DNA from: Tetragonia tetragonoides | Lineage: Eukaryota > Streptophyta > Magnoliopsida > Caryophyllales > Aizoaceae | DNA length: 64,000 nt | Reading direction: 5' to 3' | Assembly (NCBI GenBank): GCA_038025085.1 | Contig: CM076143.1 | Span: 13,873,501 to 13,937,500 of the forward strand | Notes under the pieces: generated by a model | Told to the model about the DNA's origin: nothing | The model's database searches: none | The model's input: the letters and a program-made list of their open reading frames with translations, nothing else | Shown: positions 1-11,243 of the stretch, one piece after another | Layout of the letters: every line of letters starts with the position of its first letter | Numbering within the stretch: position 1 is the first letter of the stretch | Position numbers and translations under genes: made by a program

Positions 1-1233
1 AATATTGACTGTCTATCATTAATACTGTATTGGAATGCAGGGAACTGAATGAGCGTGGAGGAGCTGAAGACCCTCCACTGTTTTAGAGAAGACAATGTAT
101 TAACGGATGGCCAGATGCCTAGCTAAAGTCTTCTATGAAGAACCTAGCGGTTATGAATATTTTACATGTTTTATCTAATATTCCTATTGAGTGTAAACAT
201 TAATATGTTCCTTGAATGTAAGGGATTCCTCGCCCACGATTTTGTGCTACTTAATTTTAATATACTCTAATTTCTATTTTGTATAGCTCCATTATAGAAA
301 ATCTTCTCTACTATTTCCTACGCCTATATGAAAAACAAGTGTAAAATCTATATTTTTTTTATATTTTACTATTTTTCTCCCGTTTTTGATTTTGCATCTA
401 AGTCTCTTTAAGTCCAGAAGTGTTTCTCTCCAACAAAAAAAAAGGTCACTTATAATAACAACAGGAATAATTTCACAATTAATTTTTGTGTTCTATAACA
501 ATTTATTACTATTATTATATGTAGTAAAATAAAAATAAACAAGAAACAACCATGCATGACACGGGTATAAAACTAGTATAAATTTTATAATCAAACCAAA
601 CTTATAAATTAATTTTATGGTTTAAACCAAATTCGGCTTAAATTTGAGTTTGAGCATTTCAAAGCAAGTCAAACCCAAACAGTTCACTGCTCAGCGCACG
701 ACTTGTGAGTCGTGACCAGCCCGCCTTAACATGTATGTTCTAAACTCTAATGGCCTAGGCTTGGACAATATCAGAATTACTTTGTGTACATTGTGAATAT
801 GTGATAATGATATTAGTAAGAAATTTAGAACTTACAAGTAGGCTACGTACTAATGATGATGATGATGCGACGACTACGAGGCCAATAATGTTGATGATGA
901 TATCAATCACATGATTATGACTACAATAGATTGAGATGTTTGTCCAATAAGTTTTTTTAAGTTTTTTATTTTTTATTTTTAATGAAAGGAGAAGGTCTGT
1001 AAAAATAAAGGTTCTGACTGATGACGGGTGTAAAATAAACTAATTTAATGAGAACTTAAAGATGCCCTAACTTGAGGTGAGAGCGCTAGCTTCGTGGGAG
1101 CAACTCCCGATCCAGTGATTTTCAGATTGGGGTCGAATCCTTATGCTAATAAGACCCCCATAAATCTTAACAGATTATAAAGCAGAAAGGACCTAATAAT
1201 TAACATGCTACCCTAAAACAAAAACGATTCTAG
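1..1233. other. AT-rich 5' flank of TRB copy 1
   Basis: I see no gene here. The first 780 bases are AT-rich with no recognisable feature. From about 780 to 1200 the sequence is paralogous to 46450-46830, the flank of TRB copy 2: both share GATGATGATG-type triplets, the phrase 'gagatgtttgtccaa', and a 'gaggtgagagc' block followed by 'gcagaa'. This marks the left part of a tandem duplication unit shared by TRB copies 1 and 2. Confidence 0.6.
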
Positions 1234-1241
1234 GTCTTCTA

Positions 1242-1551
1242 TAGACCTGGGCAAGTGGGAGGGACCCCTATAATTGGCCGGACCCGATCCGGCCCACCAA
1301 CGGGTCATGATCCGTTTACACTTGTAAATGGGCATGTCGACATGGGGCGGTCTATTTAAAAGTTAGACGGGTCATACCGGATCACAAATAGGCAGATCCA
1401 CTTAATATTTTTTATTTTGAAAAACACTTTTTAAATTTTAAACGGGCCAAAAAAGGTCGACCCGACCCACCCCCATCCACAAACATAGTTGACCCGACCC
1501 TACCCCATTTAATAAATTGGTCGGCCCGACCCGGTCCGTTGCCCAAGCCTA
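1242..1551. mobile_element. hAT-type MITE, 310 bp
   Basis: The ends are imperfect inverted repeats: TAGACCTGGGCAA on the left, and TAGGCTTGGGCAA as the reverse complement of the right end. The element is flanked by a perfect 8-bp duplication GTCTTCTA at 1234-1241 and 1552-1559. An 8-bp TSD with TA-starting termini is typical of the hAT superfamily. The interior is rich in GGGTCGACCCGACCC-like inverted motifs and has no coding capacity. It lies about 245 bp upstream of the TRB copy 1 start codon. Confidence 0.85.
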
Positions 1552-1795
1552 GTCTTCTAACGTGTCATTAGTCTCATTATTCATTACTGATTTGAGATTG
1601 AGCCTAGCATAGGTCCATCGGATCTTATTGTTGATGAAGTACATCACTTTCAGTCCAACATAAGTAATTACTCCAATGTTTACAGCCCATTATTATTTAT
1701 TTATAGAAACAAAAAAATACTTGCCTTGTTTTGCAGCATTACCTATTCACCCTAGAACCAGGAACACAAACTTCCCAACCATAAGAGAGACAGAG

Positions 1796-1951
1796 ATGGA
1801 AAAAGAAAAGCCAAAGCAAGAGTGGACATCAGAAGAAGAAGAAGCCCTACGTAAAGGCGTCTACAAATATGGCTCTGGAAAATGGACATTCATCCTCAAA
1901 GATCCTGAATTTAACCAATACCTTCATTCTCGCTCCAACATCCAAATCAAG
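1796..1951 (+). pseudogene. TRB copy 1, exon 1 (N-terminal Myb)
   Basis: This reads 52 codons from ATG to a GT donor after ...RSNIQIK. It contains the first two helices of a TRB-type Myb/SANT domain (motifs EEEEALRKGV, KYGSGKW, DPEFN, SRSN). It is very close to exon 1 of the intact gene at 52189, with an N-terminal MEKEKPKQEW in place of MGNPKQKW and IQIK in place of IDLK. The exon itself is open and has a good donor. Its partner exon, about 43 kb downstream at 44977, lacks the LKDKWRN recognition-helix residues and stops after seven codons, and no H1 exon follows before copy 2. I infer a dead or severely truncated gene. Confidence 0.8.
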
Positions 1952-2566
1952 GTCCCTCTCTACTCTTTCTTACTTATTTTATTTCACAAAAAATTGTATG
2001 AGGCGGTCTTTAAGATGCGTGAAACGCCTCAAACAACCATGACGTCATGCTGATCTCATACTTGGTTATTGAGGTGGCCTCGTTATTATCTCTACGATTA
2101 TTTGGTGTCTCTCTTGTACCCTTGATTTGTTATGGTGCTAAATTGAGGTTATCAAATTATGGGCATGCAATATTCTGGAAGGATTTTGGGGGGTCCTTGT
2201 TTTCGTTTATTTATTGTTTTTAATTTTGGTAATTGGGTTAGTTGTTATTCGCTTCTAGGGATTAAGGTATGATTTTGGTTCTGTGAGGATGGTTTAAAGT
2301 AGATATATTATTGTGAAGAGAATTGCGCCTCGAATTGTTCATTCTTTTCTTTTTTTTTTTTTTTTTTTTTTTGTATAAGAAGACTTCAGGGAAGGATTAT
2401 AGTATCTTATATGTTCCATGTTCATGGAAAGAAAAGGTACGATAACTAGAAAAGAAAAAGAGAAGATATGAAGTGTGTGTTGGGTTGGTATCCCAACTTG
2501 TTTTGGAAACACCAAAGAGAAAAAAAAAGAAAAAGAAAAAGAAAAATGAAAGGAACGGATGTGCAC
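1952..2566. other. TRB copy 1 intron 1, proximal part
   Basis: This is non-coding intron sequence with a T-rich run at 2350-2372 and an A/G-rich stretch at 2518-2547. It resembles the start of intron 1 of copies 2 and 3, with shared phrases around 'ttggtgt', 'ttatggtgc' and 'aaattgaggtt'. I saw no gene or RNA. Confidence 0.5.
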
Positions 2567-3198
2567 TGTGAGAATATTAATGGGCTTGAGTTAAGACCCA
2601 TTATTACCTAAAGCTAATTGTAATTGGCTTCCTTTGGAAGTCCAAGCCGTGAGACTATTTAAACAAGTGGAAGACGGCAAATAAGGTTGTGCCGCAAGAA
2701 GCCAAGGAAAAAGGGAGGCTGAGAGCTTGGGTGCCGGAAGGCTTTAGGGAGAGTATTCCGAATGTTGAGCCGCTCTATGAGTCGAGACGATGAAAAAAGT
2801 CATAATTAGAGAGAGATCTAATTAGGTGAACAACTACGCCGGGAGTCCGTAGTGAGAGCGTTTGTTGGTTCGGGCATAAAACCAACGGTTATGGCGTTTG
2901 TTGGTTCGGGCATAAAATCAACGGGTTCCTACAAAGGTATTTTTATCGGTCCTAGTGATTTTGGTAGTAGTATTGATTGGGTGGTATCTATATTGTACTT
3001 GGCCGCGTTCATAGGAGTTAGGTAGTATACTTGGTTGTAGATGTGTTATCGGATGATACCGACTTGTAATCACTATTGAGTTATTAGTGGATTTGTCTAT
3101 CGGTTTGGCACGTGGTTTTTACCCTAATGGAGTTTTCCACGTTATATTTGGTGTTGGTTATTGTGTGTTGTTTTCTGTATTTTATTGTTAATTCCGCA
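2567..3198 (+). mobile_element. Ty1/copia-type LTR (solo or truncated)
   Basis: The segment starts TGTGAGAATATT and ends ...TTCCGCA, about 632 bp, so it has TG...CA ends. It is followed at 3201 by TGGTATTAGAG, one mismatch from the initiator-Met tRNA primer-binding site TGGTATCAGAG used by plant copia elements. It carries an internal tandem pair of about 33 bp (2859-2925, 'gtttgttggttcgggcataa'). No gag or pol follows before the LINE begins, so this is a 5' LTR plus PBS remnant. The right end of the remnant was not located. Confidence 0.6.
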
Positions 3199-3200
3199 AT

Positions 3201-3211
3201 TGGTATTAGAG
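3201..3211 (+). promoter_or_regulatory. Copia primer-binding-site remnant
   Basis: TGGTATTAGAG lies two bases after the LTR end. It matches the plant copia PBS (complement of initiator tRNA-Met) with one C-to-T change, which a methylated CpG-type or UV-type decay could produce. Confidence 0.55.
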
Positions 3212-4229
3212 TGTCTATGTACATCTCTTGATTTTTTGTTTTGTTTTTTAAATATTGATAAGGAGTATCCACAAATAAAGAAGGGATCTCAAATTATGGA
3301 TAATGAGTATCGAACTACTCACATTTCCTGAGTGGAATGTGAAAGTGGTAGCGCCACTCCATCTCCTTGATTCCTATAGATCCAAAATTATAGATTGAGG
3401 GAACTGAAGTCCTTTCTGCTCTTATGCGATACGTACTGTATATGACTTTGCAATAATTTTGCCAAGTCATGTTAATTGACTATATGATTCCTTGAAGTCG
3501 ATCTATCTAGTTTAAATGAGTCATTATTAATCACTTGGCTTTGAGTTGCTCTTGTGAATTTGTGATGGGTTAATGTCAAGTATACCAAAAGTCCAAAACC
3601 TTTTTCCGTCATCAATTAGAAAATTTTACCTGATCCTTTTCATTAATTAAGCCAAATCAGCATCACAAAGGTTTTCGTTTTTTTCTCGGTTTTTTTCTTG
3701 TTTTGGCTCTTAGGTTCTTGGGTTTAAGGTAATTAAGTTTTGGTTGAAACCTCGAAGAAAATTGAGCCACGAATAATACGGGTGTTATTTATAAAGCACA
3801 AAAACATCTATAAGACGGTCTTTTCGTAACTTTTTCGTGAGACCGAGTCACTACTCACCATAAGTTACCTGTGTTTCTTAAAAGTGGGTAAGCCTATTTT
3901 TCTGTAAGTTGATCTCACACAAAAAAGATTGTTACAGGGAAGGATTTTTCTGTAAGAATAACCTTTTAATTTGTTCCATCTTTATGAAAACATTTTCCGT
4001 ATTGATAACTGGAAAAGAAGAAAACGAGAAGATCAGAGATGAAGTATGAGTAAAGATTGCTGAGATTTCCAAGATTATAGTTGGAATGAAGTTTTACTTA
4101 AGTCATAATAATTTTGCCAGAATATGTCAATTGACTTCAAAGCGATTATGTGAACTATATGGACCTTGTCCTCCCTTGTTGTTAAACGGCTTCCTTCCTT
4201 AATGCAATTCATCTATGAAAGGGCTTTGC
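3212..4229. other. TRB copy 1 intron 1 between copia remnant and LINE
   Basis: This is non-coding. It resembles the parts of copy 3 intron 1 that contain 'aaacctagaagagaattgc' and 'tttatgaaa'. A 17-bp stretch at its right end (4230-4246) is duplicated at 44381-44397 and is the LINE target site. Confidence 0.5.
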
Positions 4230-4246
4230 AGCAAATAGCGAGGAAT
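4230..4246. repeat. LINE target-site duplication, left copy
   Basis: AGCAAATAGCGAGGAAT is repeated exactly at 44381-44397, directly after an A-run. This defines the outer boundary of the whole nested insertion. Confidence 0.9.
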
Positions 4247-4330
4247 AAAAGACATGATTCTCTCTCTAGGTTTTCGTTTTCTCTCCAGCAGCGCATGTTA
4301 GCTCATTTTGCTAACTTGCTCTGAGTTTTC

Positions 4331-5515
4331 ATGCTGAGGAAAAATAAATCAAAGAGAGGCGAAGAACAGGAGGGTGAGGGTAATGATAAGGGAGAAAAAC
4401 TAAATCAAATAGGAGAGATGCAGATTCCTGATAATCTACAGAGTTCTGAGGGGCCCAATCTTGATCGAGTGGTACGAAACTTAGCTGACGAGCTTAATGC
4501 ACCTGATATACTAACACCTAGAGTTCAAAATGGCTCAGTACAACAAATTGAATTGGCAAGGGAAAAGATTAACTCGTGGTTGTCTCAACTGCAAGAACAA
4601 GCAAAATCAAGGGGTTCGTGGGCGGATGAAGTTGCGGCTGCAGAACGGGCGGATTCAGAACAAGGTCCTCAACTTGGAAAAATTTTGATATTTCAAAATT
4701 TAAAAAATGCTGGTTTTAGGCTAGAATATGTTGAGCCTGTTGTGATTGATGGGAAAAGAATTGGGGAAATTCATTTGGATGATATAAATTCTGAAATTGA
4801 ATATTGGAGTAAAGCTTTAGTCTGTTATGTGCTAGGTGCTAGACCTCCTGTTAGTGTCTTCAGTGGATTTTTAAGGAGAATTTGGGCTAACAAAGGCTGA
4901 GGAAAATAGCTATGATGAGCAATGAAATTGTTTTAGTTCGTTTTGATACAATGGAACATAGGAAGTCTATATTGCAGGAGGGAATTTTTCATTTTGACAA
5001 TAAGCCGTTGATTGTGAGACCATGGTCCGCTAGGACTAATTATGCAAAAGAGGAGCTATATTCAGTCCCAATTTGGGTGAAATTTCCAGGGCTTGATATC
5101 AAATATTGGAATGCCACAGGATTGAGTAAGGTATCAAGCCTCATAGATCGTCCTATGATGGCGGATAAGAACACGGAGATGAAAGTAGGGATTAATTTTG
5201 CTCGTGTGCCTATAGAGGTAGACATTGACTCTGAATTTCTAGATAAAGCCTACTTGAAAAATGAAAGGGGTAATGTGGTGGAGCAATGTGTTGATTATGA
5301 TTGGAAACCCACAATGTGCAAGTTCTGCAGTCAATATGGGCATCTTGAGTAATATTGTAGGAAGAAGCTAGGTACTGAAGTGCCACCACAGACTACTACA
5401 AATATGCAACCTGTGCAGCCGGTGGGGGTAACAGGACAGCTAGATCAAGGAGGACATGTTCAGCAACAAAGACAGAGAGAGTGGCAGCCTGTAGGGAGAG
5501 GCAGAGGTAGGCAGG
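4331..5515 (+). pseudogene. LINE ORF1 (DUF4283 / zinc-knuckle gag-like protein), 5' part
   Basis: This is the RNA-binding ORF1 protein of a plant L1-type LINE. The first block (from 4331) has a charged N-terminus followed by a DUF4283-like fold, with motifs such as WSKALVCYVLGARPP and FSGFLRRIW. A frameshift with stops at 4898-4912 separates it from the second block, which continues the family pattern (VLVRFDTMEHR, PLIVRPWS, VPIWVKFPGL, LIDRPMMAD). The block ends in a zinc knuckle CKFCSQYGHLE*YC of CX2CX4HX4C spacing, with a TAA inside it at 5350. Coding similarity continues to 5515, where the Tat element interrupts, and resumes at 40541 (RQNMGRGRAERQNEGQPR...). Confidence 0.8.
5511..5515. 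repeat. Target-site duplication of outer Tat element (left)
   Basis: GCAGG lies immediately before the LTR terminus TGTAGACGCC. It is matched by GCAGG at 40541-40545, immediately after the terminus ...CCTTACA. A 5-bp TSD is typical of Ty3/gypsy elements. Confidence 0.9.
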
Positions 5516-6808
5516 TGTAGACGCCAAAGCAAAAGCCCGATGATGAAAGGAGTAATTTATAAACTTGAATGCTATTTTTGCTTTAATAGGTAAAATAAGG
5601 TCTCAGGTTTTTCCTCAATCACTCCTTCATTCCGACCCCATTCAAAAGCCTCGTTCAAGAGCTTTCCAACGACACCTCTCATGTCTATTTTTTACTCCAG
5701 GTCACCAAGTTGCGAACCGGGGGTAAAACCGTTTTTTACCGCAGAAGGGTAAAACAGTCTTTTCACATTTTTGGAATACTAAAATTCCTCCAAAACCTAA
5801 AATTGACTGGATGTCTTCATATGACGACATCCAGTTGGCAAGCTGACAGCCGTCAGCGGCGCTGGAATAATAGCCAGCGCCGCCAGCGGCTGTGGATGAA
5901 AATGCAGGGTCGCTAGCAGTGCTCGCTGGGTCTCCAGGCCCGACTTTTTTTAAGCCCAGAATCAAAATTTCGGCCTCCCTTCACCCGTCCAACCCTACTT
6001 CTTTCTCTATAAATACGACCCTCCTCCCTCAGTTCAAATCACACAGTCTACAGTTGACACCCTCTATTCTCAGTGGTATTGGCTCTGAGCTTCTCCATCT
6101 TTCTTCCAAACTTGAGATCTTGTCTTTACTATTTTTGCTAAATAGCCTACAGTTCAGGTACTAACTCCTGAGGACTCAAATTAAATTAATTGCTTAATTG
6201 TTTATTTTCTAGTAGTCATAATGTAGATATCATGCTAATAACATCTTTTATTGCTTCCTAAAAATAGTCTTTCAAACATGTGTAGTCGTTGTAATGCTCA
6301 ATTTGCCAATCGAATGCATGTATAAACAAGGGTTAAAAATGAATGTTGTGATGCTTGTGATGAACCAATTAATAGTATAAGTCTAGGTTGTTAATCCGGT
6401 TTGCATGGGAATTATGTCTTTAAATTATTAAGCAAATTTGAGTTAGTAGAGACCGTCATAAAACGGGCGAGTTGGGTGCCTAACACCTTCCCACCTCGTA
6501 CCATCGCCCCCGAACCCTTTATTCTTGGGTACTCATATGTCTTATATGAGCGGGAGTCTTTCTAAAAACATGATCAGTTCACTTATCGCGCTATTGGGTT
6601 GTCCCTTCAGTTTTGTCCCTTCGTTTTGTCCCTTCGATAAAACGCCGATAGCAGATTTGTGACCTCTTTCATGGTTTTTATTCAATTCAAGTCTTTACAA
6701 AACCTTTTCTAACTCGATGGTCCCTTAAACTTATCTAAACCCCCAGTTTACGAATTTTCTATAAGGACGCACTCAAAGGAGCGATGGTGGAAAACCCGGG
6801 TCCTTACA
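5516..6808 (+). repeat. 5' LTR of outer Tat element
   Basis: The LTR has TG...CA ends (TGTAGACGCC to CCTTACA). It is homologous to the LTRs at 39271-40540 (+), 15032-16318 (-) and 36235-37557 (-). It contains an imperfect palindrome at 5807-5834, a GC-rich cluster of CCGCYAGCGG-like motifs at 5848-5925, and a TATA box at 6007-6014. Relative to the 3' LTR it lacks about 25-30 bp just inside the start, where the 3' copy has GAGGGCAAAAAAGCG and following bases. Confidence 0.9.
5848..6020 (+). promoter_or_regulatory. LTR promoter: CCGCTAGCGG-like cluster plus TATA box
   Basis: A GC-rich cluster (GCCGTCAGCGGCGC, GCGCCGCCAGCGGC, CGCTAGCAG) at 5848-5925 is followed about 90 bp later by TCTATAAATACG at 6005-6016 and a pyrimidine-rich stretch, the usual LTR transcription start layout. 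The same cluster-then-TATA arrangement precedes aORF1 in both Tat elements. Confidence 0.6.
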
Positions 6809-6809
6809 G

Positions 6810-6827
6810 TGGTGACTTCACTGGAGA
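6810..6827 (+). promoter_or_regulatory. Primer-binding site of outer Tat element
   Basis: TGGTGACTTCACTGGAGA begins one base after the LTR. The - strand element has the better-preserved TGGCGACTTCACTGGGGA. This resembles PBS sequences of plant Tat/Ogre elements, which often pair with tRNA-Arg; I infer the tRNA identity. Confidence 0.7.
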
Positions 6828-7714
6828 TTTATTTAAGAGGGTGAGACTCGAAAGTCAAGTTGGCTTAATTGTTTAATAACATGTTCCATATTTAGCATCA
6901 TTTGCATTGATGGAAATTGGCTCATCGACTCTTGTTGGTGAAAAAGAATTACAATTGATGTGTCGACCATCCGCGAACGAAAATTGTAATTTGTCGCGGT
7001 AACCTCATAGGAGCTAAAAGCCTCTAGCCCACATTCGTGCATTCGCTTGCTTATTGTGCATGTGTCGTTGTAATGTCCGTCTGATCACATGTTTGTCTGT
7101 AACTGCGTCGTTGTAATGCCTCCCTGACTGCATGAATGTCGTGACTATGTGCCAACATGTACTTACGTGCTAGGAGTCTTTTCTTTTATTTCTAGCTAGT
7201 TCCTAATGCCCGAAGATGATGTAAGAATTCCATTCAATGAACATTCGTCTTTTTCTTAATGATATATTCCGTTAAACTCATGAACAATTTCCTAGGATCT
7301 TTTTAGCAAAAAAAAGAGTCAGTCACTCCAATTTTCCCGCTCCCATTTTCTATTTCTTTATTTTTTTTTTTTTGATGTAATTTAGATTCGGTCAAAAAAA
7401 AAAGAAAAGCAAAAAAAAAAAAAAAAAAAAAAAAGGGCGAAAAAAAACACGCCAAAAAAAAAATCGAGGAAAAAAAAAAAAAAAGGCCGAAACTCTTTTA
7501 TTTTATTTTATCCCATTTTCCATTTTCTTTGAGTCTAAAAAAAATAAATAGTCCGTTTTTTTCTATTTTTCTTATTTTCGTTCATTGACTTCATTTTCCT
7601 TTGATATTAGGTAAATATTTGGGCATTTAGGCTTAAGGATCTTTTTTTTAGGACAATGTGTTTCTATGTGCGGGTCGTCTTTTTTTTCTTAGGTGAGAGT
7701 CTCATGGTCTTTTC
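6828..7714 (+). other. Tat leader (5' UTR) with homopolymer A/T tracts
   Basis: This is an untranslated leader homologous to 35176-36216 on the other strand. It has long A runs at 7389-7440 and 7455-7485 and alternating T-rich stretches. No convincing ORF is present. Confidence 0.6.
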
Positions 7715-8780
7715 TTGTTACTATGTGCTTTGTGCTCCCTATTCAGGATAGGGGGTCCGAAGAAGAAAGGAAATCTTGAGAAAATGTGGGCTCGGCCTTC
7801 CGCAAGGCTAGTTCGCCTGCAACCGTCTACACCGCCAAATTCCCGATTACCCCCACCACAAACAGCCTCGCCATCAATACATAGGCCATCACCCCATAAT
7901 CCGTTACCACCATAGAGCTCACCTCACCAATCACACCCCCAAGCTTCACAATGACCAAAACCATTGACGAGAAGCTTGATAAGATCATGGGCAATTTGGA
8001 AAGGATGCGACTCCAGGTTGAGAATTTGGAAAGAAAGAAAAAGGATGAATCAAGAATCCTCTCTGGCCCAACACTGAGGAGGATGAGCAAGTCACTAAGC
8101 TCAAAAAGATTGACTCCGTTGCCAACTACAATGCCAGTAATGATAAGGTCAATACCAAAATCAAGGGCAAGCTTCCAGCCAAGTTATCCATGCCCGAGGT
8201 TCCGACATTCACTAGAACTGATGATGCACAAAATCAGCTCAAGACCTTCACTACCGCCATGGTTTTGAGAGAAATTGACGAAAGTATCTACATACACTTG
8301 TTCCCACAGACTCTTGATGCCTTGACTCGTTGTTGGTTCTACACCTTGAATTTGGAAAAATACCATACTTGGTCAGAGTTCACTACAATCTTCCTTGCGC
8401 GCTACAAGGAAAATGTTGTCCCCTGCATGACCCTTCGAGAATTAGAGATCACCAAGCAAGGAAAAGATGAGGAGTTCCTTGCCTTCCTTCAACGTTGGAG
8501 GCTAAAGGTGGCCAAACTGGTTGAGAAACTTGCGCAAAGTGATCAAATAAGCCAATTCATCAAGAATCTGCAACCTGCTTACAAGGAACGCCTCCTGTAC
8601 CAATCAATTGACTCCTATAACCGGCTCTATGATGTGGGTATCTTAATTGACGATAATCTCTACTGTCAATATCATCGGGTGTTTGGCCACCGCACGGATG
8701 ACTGCATACGCCCGCAAGATGGTATACAAAAAATCATGGACAAGAAAGAAGAAGAGGATGCCTATGGAGCCTGGAACTAG
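7715..8780 (+). pseudogene. Tat gag polyprotein remnant, with capsid core
   Basis: This segment encodes part of the structural Gag of a Tat element. The N-terminal part (7715-8190) is proline/serine rich, with a short coiled-coil phrase (DEKLDKIMGNLERMRLQVEN) at 7966-8025, and is broken by a stop and a frame change. From 8190 a continuous frame carries the retrotransposon-gag core: PEVPTFTRTDDAQNQL, ALTRCWFYTLNLEKYHTW, FTTIFLARYK, DEEFLAFLQRW, QFIKNLQPAYKERL. It ends in a zinc-knuckle variant CQYHRVFGHRTDDC (C-X2-H-X4-H-X4-C). The ORF stops at 8780, and no protease or RT follows. The - strand Tat element has lost exactly this core. Confidence 0.8.
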
Positions 8781-9203
8781 TTGGCTACAAGCAAGAGCTA
8801 GAGGAATCGAGTCTGAGTCCCCAAGTTTAGTCGAGTTAGGATCATAGCTAAATCTTTAGGTTGAGTCTTGAACGGGGAGTGTTCCCCTTTTACTTTTTTT
8901 TTTTCTAAGTCTAGTTTCTTTTTGACGGGAATTAGAGACCCTCTTCTCTAAAGTCATGTGTGCTTATCTTTTTGCAAATCAATAAAAATTCCTCTTGCTC
9001 ATTTCTTCCATTGTTTAGCTATTGATAAATCCAATGAACTCAAAGTTGCACGAATCATTAACTAATCAATTTAAGCAATGTAAGTAAACTTCGCAAAGCA
9101 AGAATGCAAATTATTTCTTATACAGGAATTTGAGCAGCTGAACTCCCTCAACAATGTCACTCCATATACAAAGAAGAAGTGAGCCAGCCTTGTGCAACAA
9201 TCT
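8781..9203 (+). other. Collapsed pol region: RT/RNase H deleted
   Basis: Only about 420 non-coding bases separate gag from integrase. In the - strand sister element more than 3 kb of pol (RT, RNase H and a second RNase H) lies in this position. I see no RT motifs here in any frame. Confidence 0.7.
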
Positions 9204-10445
9204 CAACACAAGTCTAATCATGGCTCCGATCGAAGAAGACCATTGGTACCAAGACGTCTTCAACTACATCACCAATACCCTCCGTACGCGCCAACAAGAG
9301 TTCAACGGGCCATCCGTCTCTTAGCAGCGCAAGTCCCACAATGGAGTCAACCTCAGATGTGTGAACCCCGAAGAAGCCGCAGAAATCATGGATGAGGTAC
9401 ACAATGGAGTGTGCGGACCACATATGAATGGTCGAATGCTCTCTAGAAAGGTTCTACGACTGGGATACTATTGGACCACCATGGAAAGAGACTGTTACGA
9501 CTATGTCAAGAAGTGCAAGAAGTGTCAGATATATGCCAACCTACAGCATATGTCACCCTCAATGCTCCATAACTTCACGTCCCCTTGGCCATTTTCCGCA
9601 TGGAGAATAGATATCATTGGTAAAATCACCCCGAAGCGCTCTGGAGGACATGAATACATCCTAGTAGCCATAGACTATTTTACCAAATGGGTCGAAGCAC
9701 AATCCTATGCCATCCTCACATCCAAGCAAGTGTCCAAATTCATAAGGAACAATATCATCTGCCAATACGGCGTTCCGCATGAAATTGTTAGTGACCATGG
9801 ATCCCATTTCAAAGCAGAAACAACCACCCTACTAAAGAACTACAAAATCCAGCACCACAAATCATCCCCCTACCATCCCAGACCAACGGTGTAGTAGAAG
9901 CCGCCAACAAAAACCTCAAAACTATCATCGAAAAAATGATAGAAAACTACAAAGATTGGCCCATAAAACTCCCATTTTCCCTATGGGGATAGAACGTCTA
10001 TAAGATCATCCACACGAGCAACACCTTATTCCCTGGTCTACGGGATGGAAGCTGTGCTACGCATAGAAGTCCAGCTACCCTCCATGCGCATAGCCTTAGT
10101 GGGTGAAATTCCAGAAACCCAATGGATGTAAGCCCGTTATGAAGAACTCATGTTCACAAATAAAAGACGCCTACGGGCTCTAGACCATTCACACATGTTC
10201 CAACAACGCATGGCAAGAGCGTTCAACAAAAAGGTCCGACCTCGAAGCCCGAAGGAAGGAGATTTAGTTTGGAAGGAATTACGTGGACCAGTTACTAACC
10301 CAAGAGGCAAATTTCGACCAAATTGGTCCGGTTCATTCATCATAAGAGACATTTTATCAGGAGGCGCAGTCCGACTTATGGACATTGATGGCATTGAGTT
10401 CAGTCAGCTCACCAACATGGACCTACTGAAGAAGTGCTACGTTTA
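9204..10445 (+). pseudogene. Tat integrase remnant
   Basis: This is the C-terminal Pol domain, which would integrate the element's cDNA. The first part (APIEEDHWYQDVFNYI) precedes the zinc-binding domain (HNGVCGPHMNG ... CYDYVKKCKKCQ). The catalytic core is readable to 9894 with both aspartates (WRIDIIGKI and VSDHGSHFKAE). A stop cluster falls just before the third acidic residue (TV** where the sister has NGAVEAANKN). Further in-frame stops lie at about 9990 and 10128. The C-terminal domain reappears from 10150 (RRLRALDHSHMFQQRMARAF ... GAVRLMDIDG) and ends ...KKCYV. It is about 85-90% similar by eye to the intact copy at 27040-28365. Confidence 0.85.
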
Positions 10446-10457
10446 AAAAAAAAATTC

Positions 10458-10974
<517 letters not shown>

Positions 10975-11243
10975 TGGAACGAACTACACTGGCCTGATTC
11001 CACGCTGGATACGTAGGTAACCTTTTTAAGGGGGCTGGCCAAAATCAATCCAAAATTCCATTCAACTCATTCAAAAAGGATAATTTTTATTCAAACTGAA
11101 CGAATAAGCTTACATTGCATAAATTGAAAAATTCCTAAAGGTTACAAAAAAGAAAAGAAAAGTGCAACTACCAGGGTTTAAGCTAAACAAATTCTTACTA
11201 CTTTTTTTTTTTAAACTAGACTTGCTTTCTAAAGAAAACTACT

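Noticed and set aside
1081..1200. SINE or tRNA-like element based on 'gggtcgaatcc'
   Set aside because: The same block occurs as the repeated flank of TRB copy 2 without a convincing A box or TSD, so it is better explained by the tandem duplication.
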